NCBI GenBank assembly: GCA_900404475.1
Contig: OUQQ01000538.1
Span: forward strand, 1-14,150
Reading direction: 5' to 3'
DNA from: Spongospora subterranea
Taxonomy: Eukaryota > Endomyxa > Phytomyxea > Plasmodiophorida > Plasmodiophoridae
Length of the DNA stretch: 14,150 bases
The notes under the pieces were generated by a model that made no database searches, was not told the origin of the DNA, and worked only from the letters and a program-made list of their open reading frames with translations. Positions 1 to 8,908 of this stretch are shown here, in pieces. How positions within the stretch are numbered: the first letter of the stretch is position 1; every line of letters starts with the position of its first letter. A program made the position numbers and the translations under genes.

Positions 1-869
1 TTCCGAGACATGCAATATTGTTCTTGATCATTTTGCTTTGGAAAATTTTCAAGATTTACTTCTAATCCGATTTCCCCTACTCGTTTCGCCAAAGGAACTG
101 TACGTTTTTCCACGAGTGTCCCAGGTTGCTTTCAATCATACATATAGGTGATTCAACTTGATGACGAATTCGAATCATTTTCGGCAAGAGGATGCGTTTG
201 CACGGTTACATTGTCCCAATTCCGATTAGTGATCAGAATTGCATGGTGACGTACAGTTTCAGGTCCTGCCAGCGCTATGACACCAGACGGTGTCTCAACG
301 ACCAGATTGAAATGTTCTGGCCCAAAGCAGGCGATCCTTACGCATTCCCCAAGCGTCGTTCCCCGTTTTTTGCCCAACGAGTAGGAATCCGAATGAGGGC
401 CGACACCAAGACCAAGGCCCACTAGGTCAAGGAGAAAATCGCCAGCTCGGTCGATTCCTACTCGTTTGGACAAGGATGCACGCAACAGGGATAAATGGTG
501 AACGACGCGTGAGGAATGTGTAAAAGATCGCCTCCTTGGGCCATGATATTTCAATCTGGTCGCTGAGACACCGTCTGACATGACGGGTGTCATAGCGCTG
601 GCATGACCTGAAACTATATGTCACCATGTTATTCTGATCACTGATCGGAATTAGGACAATGTAACCGCGCAAGCGCATCCTCTTGCCCGATGATGATTAG
701 AATTCGTCATCAAGTTGATCACCTATATGTATGATTGGAAGCAATCTGGGAGAATCGTGGGAAAACGCACAGTTCCTTTGTCCAAAAGAGTAGGAAATCG
801 AATCAGAAGTAAATCCTGAATAATTTCCAGGGTGAAATGAATGATCAAGGACAAAATGCATGTCCCGGA
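1..869. repeat. Long imperfect inverted repeat, dyad near 435
   Basis: The left arm (1 to about 390) and the reverse complement of the right arm (about 460 to 869) match along nearly their whole length with substitutions and small indels. Anchors: CATATAGGT at 141-149 against its complement at 721-729; GACATGC at 7-13 against GCATGTC at 858-864; the ATTCCTACTCGTT block near both inner ends. The centre, about 391-459, is not shared. The right arm holds the last exon (697-815, minus) of a gene plus sequence past its stop, so the repeat looks like an inverted duplication of a gene's 3' end. The left arm is cut by the window edge and may continue. Differences fall at all three codon positions, so at least one arm is probably not under coding constraint. 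Confidence 0.8.
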
Positions 870-1385
870 GCATTGGAACTTCAAACCGAAATATTGCAGG
901 TCTAAACCATCGCAGGTCATACCGATGTTGTTGTTTGTACTGGATACGTTCTGCATTAGAACATCCCTGGGGATACGGAAGTGCTGACGTTTTCTGGAAC
1001 AACGACCGAGAGGGGACCGATTGTTCAAAAGAAAGTCCACATATAACCCGCTTGGGCGCGAAATTTGGATTCTTGGCAGGCTGTGCAAAACGAATTCCGT
1101 ATCGTTGGCTGGCACCAAACTCAGGTCATGACCCTGCCTGGATTACATTGAGACTGCCCTGGGAACATCATTGTGATCCATCTACCGCAGAGTCGAGCAG
1201 GATCCACAACTTCATTTACCATCCGACTGAGGACGAGTAGTTGGGCCAGTTTTCAACGATCAGCCGATCCTGTGTCTGATCGAGCGACGGATCGAACAAG
1301 TCGGTGGTTAACCGGTGCAAAGTAGTGTGGTTACCCCCTAGGATCTTGATCTTTACCACATCGCCAACCCCGGGCAGGAACTGAA
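697..1385 (-). CDS. 3' part of a multi-exon gene, unrecognised protein
   Basis: Three minus-strand exons join in phase: 1220-1380 (or from 1385), 908-1119 and 697-815, with introns 1120-1219 (starts GTAAAT, ends CTGAG) and 816-907 (starts GTTTAG, ends ATTCAG). The product segment is about 165 residues. It begins FLPGVGDVVKIKILGG, runs through LFDPSLDQTQDRLIVENW, a basic stretch around RCSRKRQHFRIP and MTCDGFTSDSISYSFG, and ends GDQLDDEF before a TAA. Several cysteines and no clear membrane segment are visible. I recognise no family. The upstream end is unresolved: acceptors end at 1386 (GAGCAG) or 1381 (TTCAG), and the next exon could not be fixed. The last exon lies inside the inverted repeat. 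Coding status is supported by two phase-consistent splices and amino-acid composition only. Confidence 0.5.
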
Positions 1386-1389
1386 CTGC

Positions 1390-2460
1390 TCATGTTATGT
1401 AGTTAAGATCGGAACCTGAGAACCCATGTGCCGTCATTTGGACACTCCTAGGCCGTCTACAGCAATAGCATTCATTTTTTATCCAAAGCCTCCAATCTCA
1501 GGTCAACACTGGCTTTCTCAGTCTGCAAATGAGCTTGGGCGATGATCGGTTGCTTTTTCCTCTCGATGGTATCATCGACAACATGAATTCATCTGCCCGT
1601 TGGCCGCGTCGCTCGTATACCCTAACATCGGGTGTTACTGTCATCATTCAACTAATCAATGAGATACTGACCTTGATCAATTAGTTCAATTTGTTGGCTT
1701 GGTGGTGAATGATGCGATTGGCCCGGCACATTCGCTGCTTGCCCAAGCCGACTTGGGTTGTTAACTTGCGTATCTTGGGATAAGCCGGGTCTCTCAACAA
1801 CACTTGTGCCCGATCAACTGGATTCAAATGATAAAACGAACAGCTTCGGTAAGTAAAATCTTAACCATCGTGCAGTAACGGTTTTTGAGCTTCATCCAAA
1901 TAAAACGGAAGTTGAAAACAGCTTGTAACATCGCAATTGTTGTGATTCCGGATTCGACAAAGCCAGCAAATCGGGCACAGATTAGTCTTAGTTCCAATTT
2001 TTTTAACTGAAGAAGACTTCCGTACTCCAAAGCTCAAACAGATAAAGAGAAATTTTACGATCAATATCCTCGACGATATGAACAAAATCATTGCCATCGA
2101 AACAATTATTGCACTCCTACAGTGAATAGTCCACCCCCAGTACTCGCGAGTAAACTAATCGGATCAAAAAACTGTACCTGAAGCCCGAAATCAACAACAG
2201 GGTAGGGCTAACCAGAACGTTTTCCGTTCATACACAGCACCATGATGGATTTAGAGTTCCTTCCATGTCAGAAATCGTTCCAGCAGAATCCCTTGTTGGC
2301 TGGATCGGTTTTAGGTCGCGCCAAACGATCAACAGCAAAACTGCCGCCCAGTCCATTTACCTTTGGATTCAAATCCGATTCCAAGGTCAACCTACCCGCG
2401 TCCGAAGGTTTGCAGCACCATTGATCCAGTGCTCTATCTAAGCTGAATCGGGTTCATATA
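1390..2460 (-). other. Coding-like stretches, gene model not resolved
   Basis: Several minus-strand pieces look coding but could not be joined. About 2116-2026, after an acceptor-like CACTGTAG, reads CFDGNDFVHIVEDIDRKI and then SLYLFELW. About 2410-2269 reads GRLTLESDLNPKVNGLGG onward and ends at a TGA. About 1576-1500 reads DTIERKKQPIIAQAH onward in one frame and a Ser/basic segment in another. They may be 5' exons of the gene ending at 697, exons of a separate gene, or decayed copies. A plus-strand ORF at 2242-2424 overlaps one of them and is equally open, so strand is not certain there. I recognise no family. Confidence 0.3.
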
Positions 2461-2890
2461 GTAATATTTCACTGGAAATCCCACGTTCCGAATCCTTTAT
2501 CTATTCCTGGTCCTGATTACGTTCGAATGAATATTGCATCAGTCGACGATGGATATCTCACCACACATCAGGTTGCCAACAGCAATCCATCACTGTTGTT
2601 ACTTCTGGGAAAATATCGGGCTACATTTCGATAAATCCAATAGCAATTTTATAAGTTAATTTCCATCAAGCGAGTTAATCGGTATCCCATTTCAAAATTC
2701 TAACAGAGATTTGTGATCAGGTTACTGAATTTCGACGAACTCATAATATCCGATTGCGCCAAGGATTACGACAGCCCTTGTCGCATGAGGTTCCGGCTCA
2801 TCTCAAACGCGCTACGTTCGGTAGAGGCTGAACAGCAGACCCTTTGGTCCCAAATCGGGTATCTATTCACAGTTGTTTTGAACAGGTAAA
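2461..2890. other. No gene seen
   Basis: AT-rich sequence with stops in every frame. About 2880-2830 could be an intron following the HAD-like segment (GTTTACC at 2891 to CAAAG), but the downstream frame closes after about 30 codons and does not match the expected end of that family. Confidence 0.4.
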
Positions 2891-2891
2891 C

Positions 2892-3125
2892 CGGGCCATC
2901 GTGGCGCCGATGTCAGCTTCGCTAGTATCATCGCCAATGATGCACATACGCTCTGGATCGAAGGGCAACGCAGAAAAATACAGCAACGAAATCTGGAGAT
3001 AAGGGTCAGTTACACATTTGAAACCCTAATTCGATTCTGGTGCAAAATTCAATTCCCATGATGTCAACTTTAGAATCGATCAACGAGTCATGGTGGCGGT
3101 TTGCCGAGGGCCACGCGAGCTGAGA
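2892..3125 (-). pseudogene. HAD-superfamily phosphatase fragment (LHPP/HDHD2/NagD-like)
   Basis: The minus-strand piece 2892-2992 reads PFDPERMCIIGDDTSEADIG, which fits the fourth HAD motif (hydrophobics then GDDxxxD, followed by a GA). Upstream, 3085-3125 reads ARVALGKPPP. In HAD-IIA phosphatases a GKP lies about 21 residues before the IGDD. Removing a possible intron, 2993-3084 (GTTGATCG to CTCCAG), restores that spacing in phase. However, an in-frame TGA sits at 3090-3088 just after GKPPP, and the expected GxxGxLVxTGKY tail is not in an open frame. The N-terminal DxD motif was not found. A minus ORF at 3088-3333 contains ALEYNQVAAI, which may be part of the same relic. I call it a probable decayed copy; an unrecognised splice pattern is the alternative. 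Confidence 0.4.
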
Positions 3126-3555
3126 TTTTACGACAGTCGTCGCGTCGATCCAAGGAGACATTGCTAAAGCAAAAATCGGAGTCAGCCCTATGGAAGATCG
3201 ACCGATTCCGACAGGTTCCCGCTCGGGTATCCATCCCTCGGCCATTGTCGCGATCGGCAACATGCAAGAAACTATCGACTTCAGGATCAGACAGTATCGC
3301 TGCTACCTGATTATATTCCAGAGCAGTCTCCAAATATTTCTAACTATAGAAACATTGCTGACCTCAATAATAAACTCAGTTTGAAGAAACAAAAATCGCG
3401 AGCTTCATGGTAGTTTTGAAAGAATTGCAGGGGGTTTTAACCAAAACCAAGATACGACAATAAGCCCGTTCAATTAGTCCTGCCACAATCAACCAGAATT
3501 TCGCCACAAGCATTTTCCGTATGATATTATTGTTTGGAATCGAATTCGAGACCTT

Positions 3556-4048
3556 TTACTCTTTTTGAAGCTCATGCTTCGCTGCTTCTACTTCCATTTC
3601 AGCTTTCGTCAACCGCTTCTGATTGGAAATGCGACGGTTTTGCGCGATTGATTCCAGGCGCGCTTGTCGACGGCATTTCAGATCGAGTAAACTGCACCGA
3701 TCACCAAATTCCCAAGGGAACGCCTTCTTTCTAACGTTCAAATAGCTAAAAAGTCGATTAATTAGTGTGTCAAATCACAGTTTGCCCAGCGTGTGATAAC
3801 CTAAAATCCGGTTTCCGGAAATCGCTGTGCTTATGCTGGTTCATTTCTATAAATACGTTGTAGACACCAAAAACAGCGATTGCAGGCAGACCGAAATACA
3901 CTGTGAATCGCTTGAACATGGCCGTGTGGCCTGAGAATGCAACAGAGAGATCATGGGCGGGGATTAACATGGATAATTCACGATTTCATTTACGGTCCAG
4001 ACGTGACGTGTCAAACAGCAACTTCTTCAGATCGTCTTTCTTCGACAT
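3556..4048 (-). CDS. Cytochrome c oxidase subunit 6A-like protein
   Basis: Three exons on the minus strand, 3994-4048, 3801-3930 and 3556-3745, give 124 residues from ATG (4046-4048) to TAA. Introns are 3931-3993 (GTAAAT to TTCTCAG) and 3746-3800 (GTTATC to TTTTTAG); phases close at both. Residues about 27-46 form one membrane segment (FTVYFGLPAIAVFGVYNVF). It is followed by the charged loop MNQHKHSDFRKPDF and then YLNVRKKAFPWEFGD. That order, a single helix, a His/charged loop, then xRxKxFPWxxGD, is the pattern of COX6A/Cox13, a small nuclear-encoded subunit of mitochondrial complex IV. The end beyond residue 80 is longer and more charged than usual and may form a coiled coil. No clear mitochondrial presequence is seen. 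An in-frame TGA lies upstream of the chosen ATG; a start at 3970 without the first intron is an alternative. Confidence 0.6.
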
Positions 4049-4486
4049 CTTCACACCTTCGGCGAATTCGAGGCAAGCAATTGGGTGTCGGATTCAGAAT
4101 TCACTGGTTGTCAGGAAATGACCGCCGGCTCTGATGGAAACCTGCGACGGGAAGATGCCGTTTTACTCGAGCCAGTGAAACTAAAGTCTGACAGCAGCGA
4201 CATCTTCACCCAATTAGGCAAACGGGTCTTTGACAAAACAGGTCTGTAATGTCAGGCTAGATATGGGAAATTCATCAACAGTTTGAAAAAACCTTTCCAA
4301 ACATGGTTTTTTCAAAGTTTCAGGTTTTCAGCTTGAAAAACAAAGCTGTGGCAGTTGGTTAGGTATGGTACTAGACCAGCTGGAGTCAGCAAAATAACCT
4401 GTCCTGACGACCACATCGAATGGGACCAGGGCCCACCCGAATACGTTGATTATCCAGAGATATCGAGTTTACTGCAGGCAGCTCAC
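4049..4486. other. No gene resolved
   Basis: Contains the region 5' of the COX6A-like gene, which would hold its promoter. A TTTGAAAAAA/TTTTTTCAAA inverted pair lies near 4281-4318. A minus-strand frame around 4400-4440 reads GGPWSHSMWSSGQVILL and might be a further piece of the coding-like segment at 4487-4712, but I could not join it. Confidence 0.35.
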
Positions 4487-4712
4487 TCTCCCACCTTCAT
4501 TATGGCCATGAGGGTCAGACCTTCGTGCTCAACAGGTACTATACTCTTTTCCGTAATGGACCAACCATGGTACCTGCCATCAACCGGGACAAACAGGAAC
4601 CAATCTGAACTGGATTTATTGTCATCCTCAATTCAAATCCGCTGGGATCCCTCGATTGCGATGGAATTGTCATTGTTGTTTTCAAAAATGTTGGCTAGGT
4701 AATAAATGAGAC
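4487..4712 (-). pseudogene. Coding-like segment with one in-frame stop, unrecognised
   Basis: The minus-strand frame runs about 75 codons: LIYYLANIFENNNDNSIAIE, then DWFLFVPVDGRYHGWSITEK, then SIVPVEHEGLTLMAIMKVGE. Just upstream (4740-4713) is a convincing 3' splice site, with a TACTAAC branch sequence about 20 nt before CCAG. A GTGAGC donor follows at 4486. One TGA (4635-4633) interrupts it, and no intron in the segment removes it. The composition is protein-like, with regular hydrophobic and charged alternation and few Cys. The opposite strand is also open (4355-4702, 115 codons) but its translation is less protein-like. The piece is either an exon of a decayed gene or evidence that my frame or strand is wrong. 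I recognise no family. Confidence 0.3.
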
Positions 4713-4754
4713 CTGGTTTGGCAAATTGCCCTGTTAGTATACGGTATCGGAAAG

Positions 4755-5081
4755 ATGAGTGTGATATCCCCTGATGATATAGAAAATACCCTGTTTCTCA
4801 TATCGCATCTAGAAGAAGTGAACTGTGTTTGGGAAAAACAAATGGTTCTGAGTTGGGCAACGGACCGGGAAAGGTCAGAATCATATCATGAAATGCTGAT
4901 AAACCAATCCTCGGCAGGCGAAGGCCAATTGTTCTATGGGATGAGTGCGCGTTTGAATCATGGGTGTGTGGCGAGTGGCGATGTAGTCGAACAGATTGCA
5001 AACGCTGGATTACCAAGTACGGTAGCTCATGAATACGACTGGGCTGTTGCCAAACCAACTGTTTGCGTAAGCGTAATTTAG
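4755..5081 (+). CDS. Hypothetical ORF, 108 residues
   Basis: An uninterrupted plus-strand frame from ATG to TAG. It begins MSVISPDDIENTLFLISHLE and contains LFYGMSARLNHGCVASGDVV and HEYDWAVAKP. The amino-terminal half is acidic and helix-like, and there is no signal or membrane segment. Part of the ORF (about 4825-5006) is repeated in degraded form at 5408-5556, where small deletions break the frame. This suggests the sequence was once duplicated as a unit. I recognise no family and found no clear promoter or splice partners, so it could be an exon of a larger gene or a chance ORF. Confidence 0.3.
   Translation: MSVISPDDIENTLFLISHLEEVNCVWEKQMVLSWATDRERSESYHEMLINQSSAGEGQLFYGMSARLNHGCVASGDVVEQIANAGLPSTVAHEYDWAVAKPTVCVSVI
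4825..5006 (+). repeat. Direct repeat, copy A
   Basis: Best conserved at 4934-5006, from CTATGGGATGAGTGCGC to GATTGCAAACGCT. Copy B lies at 5408-5556 in the same orientation. The match is patchy before 4934 (for example GGTTCTGAG here against CAATTCTGGG there). Confidence 0.6.
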
Positions 5082-5407
5082 ATAACTCTAGCATTGGATA
5101 CTGTTGGTCAAACGCAGTTCAAGATGGGATGCGTCATGTGCCCCTTCATTCCCTGGAGAGTCGCGTTGAAGAATCCATCAATTTTCCGAATGCATCGGAT
5201 TTCGCCTGACCTCAAATGGTGAGATCCCCCCCATGAGAGTTCTGTATGGCTTCACGGTGCAACAACCCGAGGATGTTTGATAAGGGGCGCTGCGATTCGT
5301 GTGATAATTCATCAATATGAACCTTGAGTAGTGCACTTGAATATTAATCGGGTAAAAAATATATCGGCCCCTTTGATATCAACTATTTATGTGCGTATGA
5401 GCCAGGG

Positions 5408-5556
5408 GCTGTTAGGCCGAAAGAACGCAATTCTGGGCATTGCCAGTACGAAAGGCTGAAAAAATCCAACCTTGCCAGGCGACGGGCAATCTATGGGATG
5501 AGTGCGCCTTTGATACATGGCTGTGTGGTGACGTGGCCGAACAGACTGCAAACGCT
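5408..5556 (+). repeat. Direct repeat, degraded copy B
   Basis: Core 5491-5556 matches copy A (CTATGGGATGAGTGCGC, GTGTGG, GGCCGAACAGACTGCAAACGCT) with substitutions and a loss of about five bases after GTGTGG. These break the frame that is open in copy A. The two cores lie about 550 bp apart. Confidence 0.6.
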
Positions 5557-5931
5557 CAATGAACGCTCTCAGCATTTATCAAGCAGTACGACATCCTTTA
5601 TACGATGTTGAGTAAAATCAACGACAAGTCGGATTAAAATTTCACTGAACCTAAGACCTCGCTGCACTGACCCAGCTCCCGCGATTCTCTGAGTCGCAAA
5701 CTGACTTCCAGATTAGCTCACGTTTTTATTTGTAAACTCATAAGAAGCCAGGCAGTATTACTGGCGAATGGGTCGCGAAAGAACAAGGTAATTCAGAAAA
5801 GATGAAATCATCTTCGTGCAATTTGGTAATGAAAAAACGTCTCCCAGTGAATATTTCTGCAAAAGGAAAAACTGGCCCGACGTCATCAATGCTGGAAAAT
5901 TCTCGGGTTCAAGTGATATGTACAATATTAT
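5557..5931. other. No gene seen; 3' flank of TRM6
   Basis: AT-rich sequence with short frames only. The TRM6 stop codon is at 5932-5934 (minus), so the 3' untranslated region and cleavage signals of TRM6 should lie here. AT-rich runs occur at 5720-5760 and 5930-5945, but no signal stands out. Confidence 0.4.
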
Positions 5932-7878
5932 TTATGATAATGTATCATCAGTAGAAATTGGACTGTTATCTTCGTTTTCTATGCGGCGCTTTTTGTCGAC
6001 GGGGCTAACTGATCGATCCAGTCCGTAATCGGGCAGGGGAATCGTTCGAATCGCCGATAAGATGAATCCACCAGCAGCATGCATCGCCATCAGAGGATGG
6101 GTCCGGTTCGCCATCACCTGATACTCCCGATACCAATTCTCAGACACCTGACCAAACATCAGCGCTAATCGAATCCAGCAACCACAACGCCTTCAACCTG
6201 AACCATCGACGCCTGTTTCGATTGCCGCAGCTTCAAGGCGTATTGCTGTAATGGCTCCAGATACGGGCTATAAACGACTAGCGCCCCGCCGCCACATAGT
6301 AACGGTAGGCATCGATCACTGCGTCAAAACGAAACGTAAACAACCATGAAACGTTGACAGAGACGATGGGTGACGTGTCCCAATGTACAGACACGGTCGA
6401 CTCAATATCGAAGCGAACACAAACGACCAGGGAATTGACGCCCAGTTTTAGCCAAGACTGGATCTGGTCGGAGCTATATCTAGAGGCTTAATGAGTTCGG
6501 GAGAAACGGTGATCGTCAAGCGATTCCATACCGAATACGGCGACCACTCTTATCATCAGATTCTTCCGCCGAGTATTCCGATATGGAGACGCCGGACGGA
6601 TGAGTGTCAGGTTGCTCGTTCGAGAGGGCATCTGCGACAGAGCCAATGATCGTCAATGGGAAAGCAATGACTGATTTTGCCACTAGCGTCGACTGAAAAG
6701 CGTTTTTCAGAAATAGAACATCGAAGCAAAATCAAACATTGAGGGTGTACCATGGCAAAGGAGGTGACGCAGTCTGCAGTTTGCCCGCTCGATGTAAAAA
6801 ACGGGGCGAAAACGCGGCCATACCCACCTAGTCGTTCGGCAATCGAGGCAGTCACGAGCCCAAGGCAATCATCCAAGACCAAAACCTACAATAATTCGCT
6901 TTGTTGGGCAATGAACCAGTATCACGCTAAACAGTAAACCGGCCGATCGAAAAAATTGAGACCTCGTAATAAAAATGAGCAAAGGTAAACAGATTTGTCT
7001 GCAAAGGATGAAAACTACTATGAAAACTGACAAAACTCAACGGTAAAAAAGTTGAAATACCTGAGACATCGGCCGCAACGATGCTTTATACAAAATCATA
7101 GCCAGTGTATCTTGGCGAATTCCCATGACTTTTTCAGATTTTTTGCCGGTATACATTCTGCAAAAACATACACATTCGAAATAAAACTTGAAATAGAACA
7201 AGCCTCTTACTTGGATATGGTCAGCGCAGATGGTCGGACGACGCGAATTTCCACCAGATGCTGTTTTCGTTTTTTCTTGAGCCATTTTTCCTGGCTAAAT
7301 TCGGTTTTGGAATCAAACGTAGCGCTGAAAATTACTTCATAAATGCTTTGGCAATCTGCAGACTTTCAGTAGCAAACACACCTGTTGGAAGCCAAAACGG
7401 CGATCAACTGCTCCCCCGTCAGATTTTTTTTCAGCTCGGCAATTTCATCCTATAACGGAACCATTTCTAAAAACTTAATGATATGAAATGATACTGTGAT
7501 TACTTGTGTCAGTTTCTGAGCATTATTATTGGCCAATAAGCAACTGTTATCAACACTGGGTAGGAAATCTTGATTCAGGGTAGAATGTTGTTCCGTTATT
7601 GAGGTATCTACAGGCACCAAAGTTGTACCCTGAAGCCGGAATACACTTCCATATGGTCGACCTAGATCAAACCGAATTCAAATCCTGACCCGGAGAACAA
7701 ATGCTCTTTGAATTGAAAAACAAAAACCAGGTTTGGAAGTACCAATAATGGGATCGACAGAAACCTGTTGTCTGTTCAGGCGGAATGTGCTATCAGATTT
7801 GGCAACGATCATGGAAAAAGAATCATCCTGATTAAGAATCAAGATGCGATCATCAGGGCGCACAAGAGATGTTTCCAT
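5932..7878 (-). CDS. TRM6: tRNA (adenine58-N1)-methyltransferase non-catalytic subunit
   Basis: Ten exons: 7743-7878, 7504-7661, 7382-7449, 7211-7324, 7061-7157, 6751-6885, 6532-6692, 6393-6479, 6198-6318, 5932-6147. Together they give 430 residues with every phase closing; introns are 50-81 nt except one of 175 nt (6886-7060). Trm6 (Gcd10) pairs with Trm61 in the nucleus to make m1A58 in the T loop of tRNAs and helps bind the tRNA. Family landmarks: an N-terminal barrel-like part with IIGRPYGSVF (44-53); ATFDSKTEFSQEKWLKKKRK (122-141); EKVMGIRQDTLA; a Rossmann-like VLVLDDCLGLVTASIAERLG (192-211) without the catalytic SAM site of Trm61; ALVVYSPYLEPL; and the C-terminal signature WYREYQVMANRTHPLMAMH (364-382). 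Yeast Gcd10 is slightly longer (about 480). The ATG at 7878 is the first in frame after a stop. Confidence 0.9.
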
Positions 7879-8110
7879 TGGTGCTTGCCACGACTCAGTT
7901 CAGACCAAAGACCGCCACCTGCCTTGGGTAATTTCAGGCAATTTCAGTTGCGGATCCGTACGGACTTGGCCATGACGCGAATCAAAACCCGTCCCAAGTC
8001 CATCGATATCTTTGAACCGGTTTTCAGGTGAGTTTTGATCGGCTTAGGAAAATGAGTTGTGTGAAAATATAAAACGATGATCTTGTTTAATGCTAAAACA
8101 TCAGGTTTGT

Positions 8111-8299
8111 TTAAATGCAATCGCGCTCCAGTAGAACATTGATCTCAAGTTTGTTCATTGGTTCGTCGTAATTGTATGTGGTGGTACCTGGTACCCACAT
8201 ATCTTGTTTGCCAATGCGGCATTCGAGCAAGTATATATACTCATTGTTCGGCAACTCACTGAGCTCTGCAGTGTTGTCGGTCTGTACAACTTCGCTCAT
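8111..8299 (-). CDS. Small hypothetical protein, 62 residues
   Basis: A single open frame from ATG to TAA, starting MSEVVQTDNTAELSELPNNE and ending NKLEINVLLERDCI. It is acidic, with YIYLLECRIGKQDMW in the middle, and has no signal or membrane segment. It lies between TRM6 (same strand, ATG 233 bp downstream) and the tRNA gene at 8348-8419. Composition is protein-like and the frame has no low-complexity bias. It could be a complete small gene or one exon of a longer one. I recognise no family. Confidence 0.4.
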   Translation of the reverse strand: MSEVVQTDNTAELSELPNNEYIYLLECRIGKQDMWVPGTTTYNYDEPMNKLEINVLLERDCI

Positions 8300-8347
8300 C
8301 TTTCGAAACTTCAGTATGTCAAGAATTTAAAAAAATACACATGAAAG

Positions 8348-8419
8348 TACCGCTGCCGGGATTCGAACCCGGACCTCCAGTTCCGAAGACTGACACGCTG
8401 ACCGTTGCGTCACAGCAGC
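8348..8419 (-). tRNA. tRNA-Arg (anticodon UCG), copy 1
   Basis: 72 nt folding into a full cloverleaf without an intron. Acceptor GCTGCTG pairs with CAGCGGT (two G-U pairs); D stem ACGC/GCGT with GG in the loop; anticodon stem TCAGT/ACTGG with loop CTTCGGA; four-base variable loop; T stem CCGGG/CCCGG with loop TTCGAAT; discriminator A. Anticodon TCG reads CGA (Arg). The B box GGTTCGAATCC is perfect, and a run of seven T follows on the transcribed strand, as expected for polymerase III termination. Confidence 0.93.
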
Positions 8420-8702
8420 CACTTGACGATCTTTGACATGTTCGATCGCTTCTACTGGGGTTATCATAGCAATATACATCAGTAATACACTGACCAGGAT
8501 TATGCGAGGAACTCTTTGAAAATGCAGGTTATGACCTTCAGGGTTCCAATTTTTGAATTTCGATATTAAAACAAATTTGGTCAACCATTCTGGCCGTTAA
8601 AAAACAAGACAACTCAATTGTCTTTAGTATCGGGCTTGATATGGCAAAACGAGTGTTGTCGGTAAGAGTTTGAAGTACATCTTTTGCGAAAAGATGCCCC
8701 TT

Positions 8703-8763
8703 TTGGAGAAGGAGTGAGAGAGAGAGAAAAAGGGAAGGAGGGAGAGATCGGAAGATAGAGAAC
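8703..8763 (+). repeat. Polypurine low-complexity tract
   Basis: About 60 nt almost entirely A and G, with a GAGAGAGAGAGA core near 8716-8727 and GGAAGGAGGGAGAGA after it. It lies between tRNA copies 1 and 2. A degenerate microsatellite is the simplest reading. Confidence 0.75.
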
Positions 8764-8836
8764 ATGTTAGTTACAAAACATGCTAGAAAAAAAAGCTAAA
8801 ACATATTTCAACAGATTTCAAAAGTTGAAAAAAATG

Positions 8837-8908
8837 TACCGCTGCCGGGATTCGAACCCGGACCTCCAGTTCCGAAGACTGACACGCTGACCGTTGCGTC
8901 ACAGCAGC
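8837..8908 (-). tRNA. tRNA-Arg (anticodon UCG), copy 2
   Basis: Identical over all 72 positions to the copy at 8348-8419 and in the same orientation. The flanks differ, so this is a duplicated gene rather than part of a larger recent tandem duplication. It is followed on the transcribed strand by a run of seven T within about five bases of the discriminator base. Confidence 0.93.

Noticed and set aside
153..593. 146-codon minus ORF across the inverted-repeat centre (reads IALAGPETVRHH, ITNRNWDNVTVQ)
   Set aside because: The equivalent frame in the right arm has several stops, and differences between the arms do not favour third positions in this frame. It is more likely an opposite-strand shadow.
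1..869. Possible MITE or DNA-transposon terminal inverted repeat
   Set aside because: No target-site duplication can be seen because the left end is cut by the window, the arms meet almost at the centre, and the right arm contains a gene exon. An inverted gene duplication explains it better.
860..1240. 126-codon plus ORF starting MSRSIGTSNRNIAG
   Set aside because: It overlaps the minus-strand exons 908-1119 and 1220-1380, whose splice phases close and whose translation is more protein-like.
1842..1887. Plus-strand GTAAGT ... CGTGCAG resembling a perfect intron
   Set aside because: Only about 27 nt long, with no supporting coding frame on either side.
7052..7342. 96-codon plus ORF
   Set aside because: Lies over TRM6 exons 4 and 5, which are placed by family motifs and splice phase.
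8327..8584. 85-codon minus ORF
   Set aside because: Includes the tRNA copy 1 sequence read as protein; the remainder has no coding character I trust.
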